A DNA stretch of 64,000 nucleotides from Clostridiales bacterium (lineage in GTDB: Bacteria; Bacillota; Clostridia; Christensenellales; Aristaeellaceae), in NCBI GenBank assembly GCA_015056325.1, contig SVGL01000001.1, forward strand, positions 300,552 through 364,551, written 5' to 3'. Within the stretch, counting starts at the first letter, position 1, and each line of letters opens with the position of its first letter. The position numbers and the translations under genes are program-made. Of this stretch, positions 18,135 to 26,449 are shown one piece after another. The notes below the pieces were generated by a model, which saw only the letters and a list, made by a program, of their open reading frames with translations, was not told where the DNA came from and searched no databases.

Positions 18135-18602
18135 ATGCCGCATCAGCGTGGAACAAAGTCTGTGGCACAGAATCGCAAGGCCTTCCATGATTATTTCGTG
18201 GAGGAACGCTACGAGTGCGGCCTGGCTCTTTTCGGCACGGAGGTCAAGTCCATGCGGCAGGGACGCGTGAATCTCAAGGAATCCTGGGCCCGCATCAAGG
18301 ATGGCGAGATCTGGGTGGAGGGAATGCATATCAGCCCATACGAGCAGGGCAACATCTTCAACCGGGATCCCATGCGGCCCAAGAAGCTGCTCATGCATAA
18401 GCAGGAGATCCGCAAGCTGGACGGATTGGTTGCCCGGCAGGGCTATACGCTGATTCCGCTGGAGGTCTACCTCAAGGATGGGCGCATGAAGCTGCAGCTT
18501 GGACTGTGCAAAGGTAAAGCCGAGCACGACAAGCGGGATTCCATCGCCAAACGGGACGCCGAGCGGGACATCCGCCGCGCCATCCGTGAGAACAACAAGT
18601 GA
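18135..18602 (+). CDS. smpB: SsrA-binding protein SmpB
   Basis: 155 residues from the ATG at 18135, with AAGGAG 8 bases upstream. SmpB binds tmRNA and carries it into stalled ribosomes. Family blocks are visible: NRKAFHDYFVEERYECGL, GTEVKSMRQGRVNLKES, and the basic C-terminal tail (KRDSIAKRDAERDIRRAI) that enters the mRNA channel. Its RNA partner ssrA begins 29 bases after the stop in the same orientation, the common Firmicutes arrangement. Confidence 0.97.
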   Translation: MPHQRGTKSVAQNRKAFHDYFVEERYECGLALFGTEVKSMRQGRVNLKESWARIKDGEIWVEGMHISPYEQGNIFNRDPMRPKKLLMHKQEIRKLDGLVARQGYTLIPLEVYLKDGRMKLQLGLCKGKAEHDKRDSIAKRDAERDIRRAIRENNK

Positions 18603-18630
18603 ATGAATGCAAGGCATTGTCAGACAATAT

Positions 18631-18975
18631 GGGGCTGATCCGGTTTCGACGGGGGTTGTCGGGGGCAGGATAAGCGAGCCGTGGAGCCTGAACCACGTTA
18701 AAACGGGCAAAAAAAGTAACTGACAATAGCAATTTTGCTTTCGCGGCCTAATAGGCCGTGACGTTGGCCCGGTCTGCCCGCGTGGCCGGTAACCAGCGTC
18801 ATTTACGCGGGGAACGAGCGCATCTAAGCTTTGCCATGCGTCCGTAACATGAAGCTACTCCGCGCCGACTCTTGTCTGTGGGCGTCGGCGCGGGGGAAAT
18901 TCGAACCACAGACTGCGCTCGGAGAAGGTCTTGCTTGCGAGCCTTCGGACAGGAGTTCGACTCTCCTCAGCTCCA
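18631..18975 (+). ncRNA. ssrA: Transfer-messenger RNA (one-piece)
   Basis: The 5' end GGGGCTGATCCGG and the 3' part ending in GGAGTTCGACTCTCCTCAGC pair into the tRNA-like acceptor and T-arm domain. The 3' CCA is not encoded. After GTAACT the resume codon is GAC at 18722, giving the tag DNSNFAFAA, then TAA TAG at 18749. Pseudoknot-type GC-rich stems follow. The length of about 345 nt is normal. Confidence 0.97.
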
Positions 18976-18985
18976 CTTACCTTGA

Positions 18986-19030
18986 CAACGCCACCGTGTC
19001 TATTGGGGATGCGGTGGCGTTGCGATTATA
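18986..19030 (+). terminator. Hairpin after ssrA, probable terminator
   Basis: CAACGCCACCG pairs with CGGTGGCGTTG across a 15-base loop. The following CGATTATAA is a weak U-tract, so some read-through into the next gene is plausible. Confidence 0.65.
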
Positions 19031-19047
19031 AGAAGCAGGTGCAGCAG

Positions 19048-19671
19048 ATGATGAATATTCAGGTTGAACAGCTCAAAACGGAGGTAAAACGCTGCTCAGA
19101 CGGCATACTTACGAAGGAATATCGTGCTATGCTGGATGCGCTGGATGTATGCCCACTGACGCAAGAACTGGTGGATTATTTGTGCAGCATGATTGTATCC
19201 AAGAAGCATTTCTGGGAGATTCACTTCGATCATCTGCGTCCGCTGCTATTGAATCCAACAGCAGTTCAATTTGATTTGAAATCCTTTTATGAAGAGAGAT
19301 TCAAACGGTCAAGGCGTCTGTGCATGAGGATGTATTTCATGCGAGGATATGCCCTGTATGCATCTGAGCAGGAAACGGAGATGATGTGCGAGCAGTTTGA
19401 GCGGTCTCTCAAAAAAGGGCATGACTATATCGATTACACGGATATTATGTCTGAATATGGTATGCGGTATCTGGTGCGAGAATATGGATACCGTTGCTTT
19501 CAGCAGGCCTGGCAAACTGCTCAGGAAGAGTATATGAAGATACACCCGTATCTGCGTGGACATGTTACCACTAATGCACGTTTGCGCTATGTAAAGGTGC
19601 TGAGTGACGCCGAGTCGATGAGAAGACATCACCTTTTTTTACAGTATCTACAATCACGAAAGAAGCAATAA
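19048..19671 (+). CDS. Hypothetical protein, 207 residues, alpha-helical
   Basis: I do not recognise a family. The frame opens upstream inside ssrA, but the likely start is the ATG at 19048 (a second ATG follows) after GCAGGTG. The protein is charged and predicted helical, with no signal peptide or membrane segment. It is rich in Tyr, Met and Arg in its middle (FKRSRRLCMRMYFMRGYALY) and has a basic C-terminus. It lies directly behind ssrA without an obvious promoter, so it may depend on read-through from it. Confidence 0.6.
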   Translation: MMNIQVEQLKTEVKRCSDGILTKEYRAMLDALDVCPLTQELVDYLCSMIVSKKHFWEIHFDHLRPLLLNPTAVQFDLKSFYEERFKRSRRLCMRMYFMRGYALYASEQETEMMCEQFERSLKKGHDYIDYTDIMSEYGMRYLVREYGYRCFQQAWQTAQEEYMKIHPYLRGHVTTNARLRYVKVLSDAESMRRHHLFLQYLQSRKKQ

Positions 19672-19732
19672 TGGTTTCAAACGATGCCTGTTCAGGTATC
19701 ATGCAAATGACAAAATACCAAAGGAGAATACT

Positions 19733-20485
19733 ATGCAGCTTGTTCTTTTGACCGCCCTCGGCGTTGGCGGAGCGACTCTGATCGGCTCGCTTCTCGGTTT
19801 TATCTTCCGCGACATTTCTCACAAATTCTCCGATATCGTCCTGTCCTTTGCTGCGGGCGTGATGCTCGCGGCAGCGGTGCTGGGCCTCATCCTGCCGTCC
19901 ATTGAGTACGGCGGAGAGTGGGGGCTGCTTTATACCATTCCCGGCATCTTTGTTGGCGCACTGTGCTTGGGCTTGATCGATAAGCTAACGCCTCATTTGC
20001 ATAAGCTGGTTGGCCCCGACATCGAGAGCCACAACAGCACCAGCCTCAACAAAGTGCTGCTGTTCGTGATGGCGATCGCGATCCACAACCTGCCGGAGGG
20101 AATCGCGGCGGGCGTAGGCTTTGGGTCAGGGGATAACTCACAGGCGCTGTTGATCGCCGGTGGTATAGCGCTGCAGAATATCCCCGAGGGTATGGTCATC
20201 ATTGGGCCGATGCTGGCTTCCGGCGTGTCAACCAAGCGTACGATGATCGCAGCCAGCCTTACCGGCGTGGTGGAGGTGATCGGCACGCTGATCGGTTACT
20301 TTGCCGTCAGCATCTCCGCAGCGATCCTGCCATTCGCGCTGGCTTTTGCGGGCGGCACGATGCTCTATGTCATCAGTGATGAGATGATCCCTGAAACCCA
20401 CGCCCATGGCTCCGAGCGCGGTGCGACCTGGGCGCTGCTGGTGGGATTCTGTGTGATGCTGGTGAGTGATGTGCTGCTGGGGTGA
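19733..20485 (+). CDS. ZIP family divalent metal transporter (ZupT/GufA-like)
   Basis: 250 residues and about eight hydrophobic segments. Two ZIP metal-site motifs are clear: HNLPEGIAAGVGFG in helix 4 and ALQNIPEGMVIIGP in helix 5. A late ISDEMIPETHAHG segment could also bind metal. ZIP proteins bring zinc, iron or manganese into the cytoplasm. AAAGGAG precedes the ATG. An imperfect inverted repeat (GATGCCTG/CAGGTATC) lies just upstream and might be a regulatory site. The next gene overlaps or abuts its stop. Confidence 0.92.
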   Translation: MQLVLLTALGVGGATLIGSLLGFIFRDISHKFSDIVLSFAAGVMLAAAVLGLILPSIEYGGEWGLLYTIPGIFVGALCLGLIDKLTPHLHKLVGPDIESHNSTSLNKVLLFVMAIAIHNLPEGIAAGVGFGSGDNSQALLIAGGIALQNIPEGMVIIGPMLASGVSTKRTMIAASLTGVVEVIGTLIGYFAVSISAAILPFALAFAGGTMLYVISDEMIPETHAHGSERGATWALLVGFCVMLVSDVLLG

Positions 20486-20490
20486 TTGCG

Positions 20491-20982
20491 ATGCATACAA
20501 TGGAAAATGTAATACGGATATTAACCGAAGAAGGCATTGCCTTCACTCAGGTGTACGAACCGACGAATGTTGGTTATGGATTTGGTAAGGGCATATGGCT
20601 GCAGATTGATGGCGGATGCAAGGAAGCGCCCCTGTACATTGAGTTTTCTGTGATGAACAAGGTGTTTGACCTGCATTTTGGACGATATTCCTATGAGTTG
20701 TTTGAATATTCAGAAGAATGCGTACTTTCTGAGCTGATGAAAAATATCCATGCCATCATGGAAGGTAAAACGCATATCATTTGGTCATGGCATACGAAGT
20801 CTGGCAGATGGCACGCGGATGCTTGTTATTATGTCGCTCCCGGTGAGGATGATGACTTCCAGGAGTACCATGCAGCGCTGAAACGCATTGATCAGCCGCG
20901 AAATATCATCAGCCGATTCTTTATGCGGCGCGTCACCTATGCCATTTACAACTGGCATTCCTACCGCGAGATCACACGCTGA
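20491..20982 (+). CDS. Hypothetical protein, about 163 residues
   Basis: No family recognised. Possible starts are GTG at 20482 (overlapping the ZIP stop), ATG at 20491 and ATG at 20500; none has a strong ribosome site, so coupling to the ZIP gene is likely. The protein is soluble, rich in aromatic residues (GYGFGKGIWLQ, HIIWSWHTKSGRWH), and ends in a basic segment. The pattern of a small acidic-aromatic protein recalls immunity or SMI1-like proteins, but I see no diagnostic motif. Confidence 0.6.
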   Translation: MHTMENVIRILTEEGIAFTQVYEPTNVGYGFGKGIWLQIDGGCKEAPLYIEFSVMNKVFDLHFGRYSYELFEYSEECVLSELMKNIHAIMEGKTHIIWSWHTKSGRWHADACYYVAPGEDDDFQEYHAALKRIDQPRNIISRFFMRRVTYAIYNWHSYREITR

Positions 20983-21014
20983 TCCCACAGTTTTGTTTTT
21001 TCTTTGCATGACCG

Positions 21015-21043
21015 TTGTAATAAGCCCCGTTTTGCGGTAAAAT
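21015..21043 (+). promoter_or_regulatory. Promoter of ddh
   Basis: TTGTAA (21015-21020), 17-base spacer, TAAAAT (21038-21043). Confidence 0.75.
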
Positions 21044-21077
21044 AACCGGGTAATCGAAACGGAAGGACTGATTCCTG

Positions 21078-22067
21078 ATGACCAGCAAGATCCGTGTGGC
21101 CATCCTTGGCTATGGCAACCTGGGACGCGGCGTGGAAGCTGCCATGCCTTACAACACCGATATGACCCTGGTAGGCGTGTTTACCCGCCGTCCGCCGGAA
21201 GCGGTTAAGACGCTGACCGACGTACCTGTTTATCATGTGGATGAACTGCTCGCCATGAAGGACGCCGTCGATGTGCTGATTCTCTGCGGCGGCAGCGCGA
21301 CCGATCTGCCCGTACAGAGCCCCGAATGGGCCCATCACTTCAACATCGTGGACAGCTTCGATAATCATTCGAAGATTCCGGAGCATTTTGCGGCGGTGGA
21401 CGCTTCCGCCAGTTCCGGCGGCAAGACGGCGCTGATCTCCGCCGGATGGGATCCGGGCATGTTCAGCCTGCAGCGCCTGCTGGGCAACTGCGTGCTACCG
21501 AACGGCCAGGACTACACCTTCTGGGGCAAGGGTGTCAGCCAGGGCCATAGCGACGCCATCCGCCGCATTGAGGGCGTGAAGGACGCCAAGCAGTACACCA
21601 TCCCGGTGGATGCGGCGCTGGAGCGCGTGCGTGCCGGCGAAAATCCTGAGCTGACTGCCCGGGAGAAGCATCTGCGTGAGTGCTTTGTGGTGGCGGAGGA
21701 GGGCGCTGATCTGGCCCGCATTGAGCGCGAAATCAAGACCATGCCTGCCTACTTTGAGCCCTATGACACCACGGTGCACTTTATCACGCAGGATGAGCTG
21801 GATCGCGATCATGCGGGCATTCCTCACGGCGGATTCGTTCTGCGCAGCGGGGTGACAGGCTTGAGCGGCGAAACATCCCAGCTGATCGAGTACCGCCTGA
21901 CCCTGGGCTCAAACCCGGAGTTCACCTCCAGCGTGCTGGTGGCCTGTGCTCGCGCGGTTGTCCGCATGGACAAGGCGGGGATGCACGGCTGCAAGACCAT
22001 CTTTGATGTGCCTCCGGCCTGGCTGTCCCCGAAGGATGGCGCGGAGCTGCGGAAGCTGCTGCTGTAA
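21078..22067 (+). CDS. ddh: meso-Diaminopimelate D-dehydrogenase
   Basis: 329 residues. It makes meso-diaminopimelate in one step from tetrahydrodipicolinate, ammonia and NADPH, for lysine and peptidoglycan. The N-terminal Rossmann motif is AILGYGNLGRGVE, followed by VGVFTRRPPEAV. Family blocks include ILCGGSATDLP, NIVDSFDNHSKIPEH and SAGWDPGMFSL. A GGAAGG site precedes the ATG. It is a single-gene unit ending in a strong bidirectional terminator. Presence of Ddh fits a number of gut Clostridia and Bacteroidota. Confidence 0.95.
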   Translation: MTSKIRVAILGYGNLGRGVEAAMPYNTDMTLVGVFTRRPPEAVKTLTDVPVYHVDELLAMKDAVDVLILCGGSATDLPVQSPEWAHHFNIVDSFDNHSKIPEHFAAVDASASSGGKTALISAGWDPGMFSLQRLLGNCVLPNGQDYTFWGKGVSQGHSDAIRRIEGVKDAKQYTIPVDAALERVRAGENPELTAREKHLRECFVVAEEGADLARIEREIKTMPAYFEPYDTTVHFITQDELDRDHAGIPHGGFVLRSGVTGLSGETSQLIEYRLTLGSNPEFTSSVLVACARAVVRMDKAGMHGCKTIFDVPPAWLSPKDGAELRKLLL

Positions 22068-22077
22068 TCAAAAAGAA

Positions 22078-22122
22078 CCGAGCCTGTCGGATGCTGTGTC
22101 CGGCAGGCTCGGGTTGTTTATT
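22078..22122. terminator. Bidirectional terminator between ddh and the membrane protein gene
   Basis: A 14-bp stem with one mismatch (CCGAGCCTGTCGGA / TCCGGCAGGCTCGG). The plus strand continues into GTTGTTTATT and the minus strand into TTCTTTTTGA. Confidence 0.9.
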
Positions 22123-22738
22123 CAGTGAAGGGCACCCAACAAAACTCATCGTCAATCAATACGCGCATTTCCTGATCAAGATCTTCGTCTGCATGGGCAA
22201 TATAGTCCCGGTCAGTATCGCTGTAATACAGGTAAGCGATACTGCATGTGTCATCGTTTGTACCGACCATGCCAAAGTAACGGCAGCCAGCGCAGGAAAC
22301 CACGCAGAAATCGTAGCCCTTATAGGTAAAGGCGTTGTCCAGTTCATAATTGTTATCACGATGGTAAAGCATGGGAGCATCCAGGAAATCATAACGCTGG
22401 GTAATGCTTTCCTTTGCGCGCAGGTATTCCTCAGGTGTATATTGGACGGTCACGGCGACAGTCTTTGAAATGAACATCAGCATGAAATTCTTCTGATAGG
22501 AAAAGTGCACCGCCTTTGCGTTGGAGAATTCATTCTGGCTGGGTAGGAACTCTTCTGCGTAGTGGAGTTCGGTGCGATACATTTCGTAGTTGTTCCAGTT
22601 TGTGTCGGTCTTGATGATCGGGTTGAATGCGGAGTAGATCACAACGCCGAAGAGCAGGAGCTGGAGAACAATAATGATACCCAGCGCAATCAGCAGTACC
22701 CTGAATACAATCCGTAGCGTTTTGAATACTTTCTTCAT
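22118..22738 (-). CDS. Hypothetical membrane-anchored protein, 206 residues
   Basis: The ATG at 22738 follows ACAGGAGG. One long N-terminal membrane helix (about 8-35: VFRVLLIALGIIIVLQLLLF) is followed by a mostly hydrophilic domain predicted to face outward. That domain is rich in Tyr and Asp and holds a pair of Cys (VVSCAGCRYFG) that could form a disulfide or bind metal. I do not recognise the family. The gene is monocistronic, lies downstream of the TetM-like gene on the same strand (79 bases), and shares a terminator with ddh. Confidence 0.6.
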   Translation of the reverse strand: MKKVFKTLRIVFRVLLIALGIIIVLQLLLFGVVIYSAFNPIIKTDTNWNNYEMYRTELHYAEEFLPSQNEFSNAKAVHFSYQKNFMLMFISKTVAVTVQYTPEEYLRAKESITQRYDFLDAPMLYHRDNNYELDNAFTYKGYDFCVVSCAGCRYFGMVGTNDDTCSIAYLYYSDTDRDYIAHADEDLDQEMRVLIDDEFCWVPFTE

Positions 22739-22817
22739 ACAAATGCCTCCTGTATGTTGAGAAATATCTGGAACACCTCTCAATTAAGACTAACAGGAGT
22801 GTCAAAGTATTTCATTT

Positions 22818-24764
22818 TCACGTACTTTTCTCCAGAAACTCCTCATGACTCATATGCATATAGTTCCGCACTTCATTCCATGGCACCGTAAAGCCTGCAC
22901 CGTGACTGCAGAAAACGGAATCCGGCGTATCGTCCGCCAGGGGATTGTAGCCAGCGGCCTCCACGATGGCGGCCTGGTCGCGGGCCGGAGCGTAGCGGCT
23001 CATCCACACGCGCAGCGCACCACGGCCATGGGTTAAGGAGAGAAAATCCTCCTGCCATGGCGCGAAGATGGCGTAGGGGGCTTCACCACGCAGGATGACC
23101 ATATCATCCTCGTATTCGGGCAGGTCAACCTCGGCCTGCATACGGTTCAGCGCACCGGCGAGGGTGCCGTACATGTCGGCTGGGGCACGCAGGGAGAAGC
23201 CGGCGATGGGCTCAAGCAGGACTGAATCAGCGTACATCAACGCGTTGCGGATGGCGCGGTAGGTCGCCTGACGGAAATCGCCGCCCTCGGTGTGCTTGAG
23301 GTGAGCGCGGCCGGTGAGCAGCTCCACACAGACATCGGTCAACGGTGCACCGGTTAGCACGCCTTTGTGCTGCTTCTCGCTGATGTGGCCCGCGATCAGT
23401 CTCTGCCAGTTCAGGGCCAGCGTGTCGACATGGCAGAGACTTCGGTTGGTCACGCCGGTTCCTGGTGCAGTAGGTACCAGGCGGACATGGCACTCAGCGT
23501 AGTGACGCAGGGGTTCGTAATGACCTACGCCGATGGACGGGGCTGCGATGGTTTCCTTGTACAGCACATGCGTGGGCCCGAAATCGACGGCGTAGCCGAA
23601 CCGACTGGCGATCTGCTCCTTGAGAACCTCCAGCTGGATGCGGCCCATGACGCGAACGGAGATATGCCCGCGCTGTTCGGTCACGGTGAGGGTAGGTTCT
23701 TCGTCCTCCAGGATGCGAAGTGCCTGCATCATTCGGAAGGAGGGGATATCTTTCTCATCCCAGAGGACGTCCGCGGCCATCATAGGCTCAGTGTGAAAAA
23801 CCGACCTTAAGTCTGTGCCGAGCGTGTCGCCGGGACGGATACCTTCTAAACCGGGGATGCCCACGATGTCGCCAGCCTGGGCAATATCCATCGGGCGGAA
23901 CTTGTCGCCATGATACTGCCGAAGTTCGTTGACCTTCTGTCCATCAGGGAGTTCATCCTTCACGCGCAGGACGCCTGAGAGCAGCTTGAGGAAGCAGATA
24001 CGCTGTCCTTGAGCATCATGACGCACTTGGTAGCAGCGAGCGGAATAGGATGCTTCAGCCGAATATCCCGTGGTGCTGAGGAGCGCCAAAATCCGAAGAA
24101 ATTCGGTAATTCCACGCCCTTCGAGTGCCACGCCGGCCATTACAGGGAAGCATTGTCTCGTGCGTACTTGCTCACGCAGAGAGGAGGTCCACAGCGCTTC
24201 ATCAAAGCCGCCGTCGAAGAGGTACTCCAATAGCGCTTCGTCCCGCTCTGCGATGGCTTCGATTTCGGATTCTGAAAACCGACTATCGGTCTGGAATGCG
24301 CGCAGGTCGAGCATATCCGAGGAAAGTCGATGCTTCATTTGAAGCATGACGCGCTCAGGGTCAGCGCCGAGCCGATCAAGCTTGTTCAGGAACACGAAGA
24401 CTGGCACATTGTACTCTTTCAGCAGTTGCCAGACGGTTTCAGTGTGACTCTGCACGCCCTCCGCGCAGGAGATGATCAGCACGGCATAATCCATCATGGA
24501 CACGGCACGCTCCATCTCGGTGGAGAAGTCCACATGGCCCGGAGTGTCCAGCCAATAATAAGTGTCGCCGTCCATCTCAAAATGAGCTAAGCCGGAGAAA
24601 ATGGTGATACCGCGCTGCTTTTCCAGCTGGTGAGAGTCCAGGAAAGCATCCTGATGATCCACGCGGCCCACCTTGCGGATGGCCTGTGTCAGAAACAGCA
24701 CGCGCTCGGAGAAGGTGGTTTTGCCTGCGTCCACATGAGCGAGGATGCCGATGGTCTTACGCAT
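22818..24764 (-). CDS. TetM-like translational GTPase (ribosomal-protection family), divergent
   Basis: 648 residues, EF-G-like. G motifs are intact: AHVDAGKTT, RGITI, DTPGHVDF and NKLDRLG. Domain order matches Tet(M)/Tet(O) proteins, including the C-terminal stretch LLEPIAGFSLRAP. In Tet(M), however, the domain IV tip that displaces tetracycline contains SPVSTP before the ADF block; here the same place reads GRAHLKHTEGGDF. The carboxy end also carries an extra GAGFTVPW block. The protein could be a housekeeping rescue-type paralog rather than a resistance determinant. AAAAGGAG precedes the ATG. The promoter overlaps that of the divergent GNAT gene. Confidence 0.85.
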   Translation of the reverse strand: MRKTIGILAHVDAGKTTFSERVLFLTQAIRKVGRVDHQDAFLDSHQLEKQRGITIFSGLAHFEMDGDTYYWLDTPGHVDFSTEMERAVSMMDYAVLIISCAEGVQSHTETVWQLLKEYNVPVFVFLNKLDRLGADPERVMLQMKHRLSSDMLDLRAFQTDSRFSESEIEAIAERDEALLEYLFDGGFDEALWTSSLREQVRTRQCFPVMAGVALEGRGITEFLRILALLSTTGYSAEASYSARCYQVRHDAQGQRICFLKLLSGVLRVKDELPDGQKVNELRQYHGDKFRPMDIAQAGDIVGIPGLEGIRPGDTLGTDLRSVFHTEPMMAADVLWDEKDIPSFRMMQALRILEDEEPTLTVTEQRGHISVRVMGRIQLEVLKEQIASRFGYAVDFGPTHVLYKETIAAPSIGVGHYEPLRHYAECHVRLVPTAPGTGVTNRSLCHVDTLALNWQRLIAGHISEKQHKGVLTGAPLTDVCVELLTGRAHLKHTEGGDFRQATYRAIRNALMYADSVLLEPIAGFSLRAPADMYGTLAGALNRMQAEVDLPEYEDDMVILRGEAPYAIFAPWQEDFLSLTHGRGALRVWMSRYAPARDQAAIVEAAGYNPLADDTPDSVFCSHGAGFTVPWNEVRNYMHMSHEEFLEKST

Positions 24765-24795
24765 GGGGATGGCTCCTTTTCAATGGTGTAATATG

Positions 24796-24837
24796 ATGAT
24801 ACCATAAGTTGCACAGATGGGCAAGATATGGTATAAT
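24796..24837. promoter_or_regulatory. Overlapping divergent promoters of the TetM-like and GNAT genes
   Basis: Plus strand: TTGCAC (24809-24814), 17-base spacer, TATAAT (24832-24837). Minus strand: TTGCCC (24819-24824), 17-base spacer, TATCAT (24796-24801). The two overlap over most of their length, so transcription in the two directions should compete. Confidence 0.8.
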
Positions 24838-24866
24838 ATCATATATTATCATTAGGTGGTGAACCT

Positions 24867-25382
24867 GTGAAACCAATCGGCACACATACCTTGACCACAT
24901 CCCGACTCGTTCTGCGTCCGCCGCAGCTGGATGATTCAGAAGCTCTTGTCGGGATCAAATCCCTGCCTATGACGCTGATGGAGGCGCACAAGGCCGTTGC
25001 ATCCATGGTGGACGAGCAGAGTAAACCTTTCAATTTTCATTGGGTGATTACGCTGCAGGGTACAATCATCGGGCGTATCAAGGCTTGGGACGTCAACCCT
25101 TATAACGGCTATCTGCAGCTTGGTTATGACATCGGAGAGCAGCACCGCTGCAAGGGCTACATGACTGAGGCTGTGCAGGCTGTCATCCGATATATGCTGA
25201 CAGAGGTGCAGGCCAACCGTGTGTTCTGCTCCGTGCGGGCAGGAAATACTGCGTCTCGTCGGGTATGTGAAAAGGCTGGTATGGTGCTGGAGGGCATCAT
25301 GCGTCACCATTACGCCCGGCAAGATGGCAGCTATGATGACGTATGCATCTACGGCATCATCAAATGTGATTTGGAGGAATGA
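24867..25382 (+). CDS. GNAT family N-acetyltransferase (RimJ/RimL-like)
   Basis: 171 residues, GTG start after AGGTGGTG. The protein begins with TLTTSRLVLRPPQLDDSE, the RimJ/RimL opening, and has the acetyl-CoA loop HRCKGYMTEAVQ and the late NTASRRVCEKAGM block where the enzyme contacts its peptide or small-molecule substrate. The natural substrate is unknown; relatives acetylate ribosomal proteins or antibiotics. It heads the seven-gene operon that ends with GH5 and is coupled to the next gene. Confidence 0.9.
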   Translation: MKPIGTHTLTTSRLVLRPPQLDDSEALVGIKSLPMTLMEAHKAVASMVDEQSKPFNFHWVITLQGTIIGRIKAWDVNPYNGYLQLGYDIGEQHRCKGYMTEAVQAVIRYMLTEVQANRVFCSVRAGNTASRRVCEKAGMVLEGIMRHHYARQDGSYDDVCIYGIIKCDLEE

Positions 25383-25384
25383 CC

Positions 25385-25723
25385 ATGAGCCTTGATATGC
25401 AGAACATGCGGGAAATGCAGCAGGTGCTCCAGGCGCGCTATGCAGGCTGGTGGGAGCCGGTTGACCCGGAACATGGTAAGAATAAGATGCTGTGGATGCT
25501 GGCAGAACTGGGCGAGGCCATCCAGGTGGTGAAGCGCCATCCGGCGGATGAGATTGCTAAGCCGGGCGAAGTCCGCCAGGAGTTCGTGGAAGAACTGGCG
25601 GATGTGCTGATGTATTTCAATGACATCATGCTGTGCTTTGACATTACGCCCGGAGAGTTTGAGACTGTCTATCGTGGCAAGCACGCACGCAACATGACCC
25701 GCTGGAAAAAGCCTTGCGAATGA
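25385..25723 (+). CDS. MazG-like nucleotide pyrophosphohydrolase
   Basis: 112 residues from the ATG at 25385; GGAGG lies 9 bases upstream, which excludes an ATG two codons earlier. The all-alpha NTP-PPase pattern is visible: LWMLAELGEA (helix with EExE-like acids), then EFVEELADVLMYFNDI, the second acidic helix (ExxD) that holds Mg. Such enzymes hydrolyse non-canonical or excess (d)NTPs. It lacks the N-terminal extension of full MazG. It overlaps closely with the GNAT gene upstream. Confidence 0.82.
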   Translation: MSLDMQNMREMQQVLQARYAGWWEPVDPEHGKNKMLWMLAELGEAIQVVKRHPADEIAKPGEVRQEFVEELADVLMYFNDIMLCFDITPGEFETVYRGKHARNMTRWKKPCE

Positions 25724-25786
25724 GGCAGGGAAATCCGGCAAAGAGACGAATAAATCATTATGACTTGCTTGTTTGGAGGATTAGGC

Positions 25787-26449
25787 ATGTATACGATCAA
25801 CGATCTGTATTCCTTGGAACATACGATGGCGGCAGATTATCTGCGTCAGTATACCTATCCCTGGGAGGCGCTGAAGGGCATCAAGGATGAAATCATCCGC
25901 TTGGGCGAAAGTCTCGACAAGGTTGCGTACACCGAGATTGCGCCACAGGTCTGGGTACATGTGACGGCGACGGTTGCACCCACGGCGTATCTTGGCGCGC
26001 CCTGCATTATCGGAGCGGAAACAGAGGTGCGGCACGGTGCATTCGTCCGTGGAAGCGCACTGGTGGGCGCGGGGTGCGTGGTAGGCAATTCTGTGGAGCT
26101 GAAAAACGTCATTCTTTTTGACGGCGTGCAGGTGCCCCACTACAACTATGTGGGCGACAGCATTCTGGGCTACAAGAGCCATATGGGCGCGGGCTCCATC
26201 ACCTCCAACGTCAAGAGCGACAAGTCGCTGGTGACCGTCCGCAGTGCGGAAGAATTCATCAATACCGGCCTGAAGAAGATGGGCGCCATGCTGGGCGACC
26301 TCGTGGAGGTGGGCTGCAACAGCGTGCTCAACCCTGGTACTGTCATTGGCAGGGAGAGCAACATCTACCCGCTGTCCTCTGTGCGCGGCGTTGTGCCGGA
26401 GAAGTCCATCTGGAAGACCGGCGGCGTGGTGGTGAAGAAGCATGATTAA
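25787..26449 (+). CDS. Left-handed beta-helix sugar-nucleotidyltransferase-like protein (GlmU C-terminal type)
   Basis: 220 residues from the ATG at 25787 after TTTGGAGG. Hexapeptide repeats run from about residue 55 to 200 (for example PTAYLGAPCIIGAETEVRHG, VGNSVELKNVILFDGVQVPH). The first 50 residues are helical. This corresponds to the acyltransferase half of GlmU without the pyrophosphorylase domain, often labelled UDP-N-acetylglucosamine pyrophosphorylase-related. A true acceptor is not known. Its stop overlaps the next gene by 8 bases. Confidence 0.82.
   Translation: MYTINDLYSLEHTMAADYLRQYTYPWEALKGIKDEIIRLGESLDKVAYTEIAPQVWVHVTATVAPTAYLGAPCIIGAETEVRHGAFVRGSALVGAGCVVGNSVELKNVILFDGVQVPHYNYVGDSILGYKSHMGAGSITSNVKSDKSLVTVRSAEEFINTGLKKMGAMLGDLVEVGCNSVLNPGTVIGRESNIYPLSSVRGVVPEKSIWKTGGVVVKKHD

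Noticed and set aside
18631..19047. Protein starts inside ssrA for the unknown gene at 19048
   Set aside because: The in-frame ATG there lies in the tmRNA 3' domain without a ribosome site; the ATG at 19048 has one.
22818..24764. Calling the gene tetM or tetW
   Set aside because: Overall identity looks low and the loop needed for tetracycline release is not conserved, so a resistance name is not supported.
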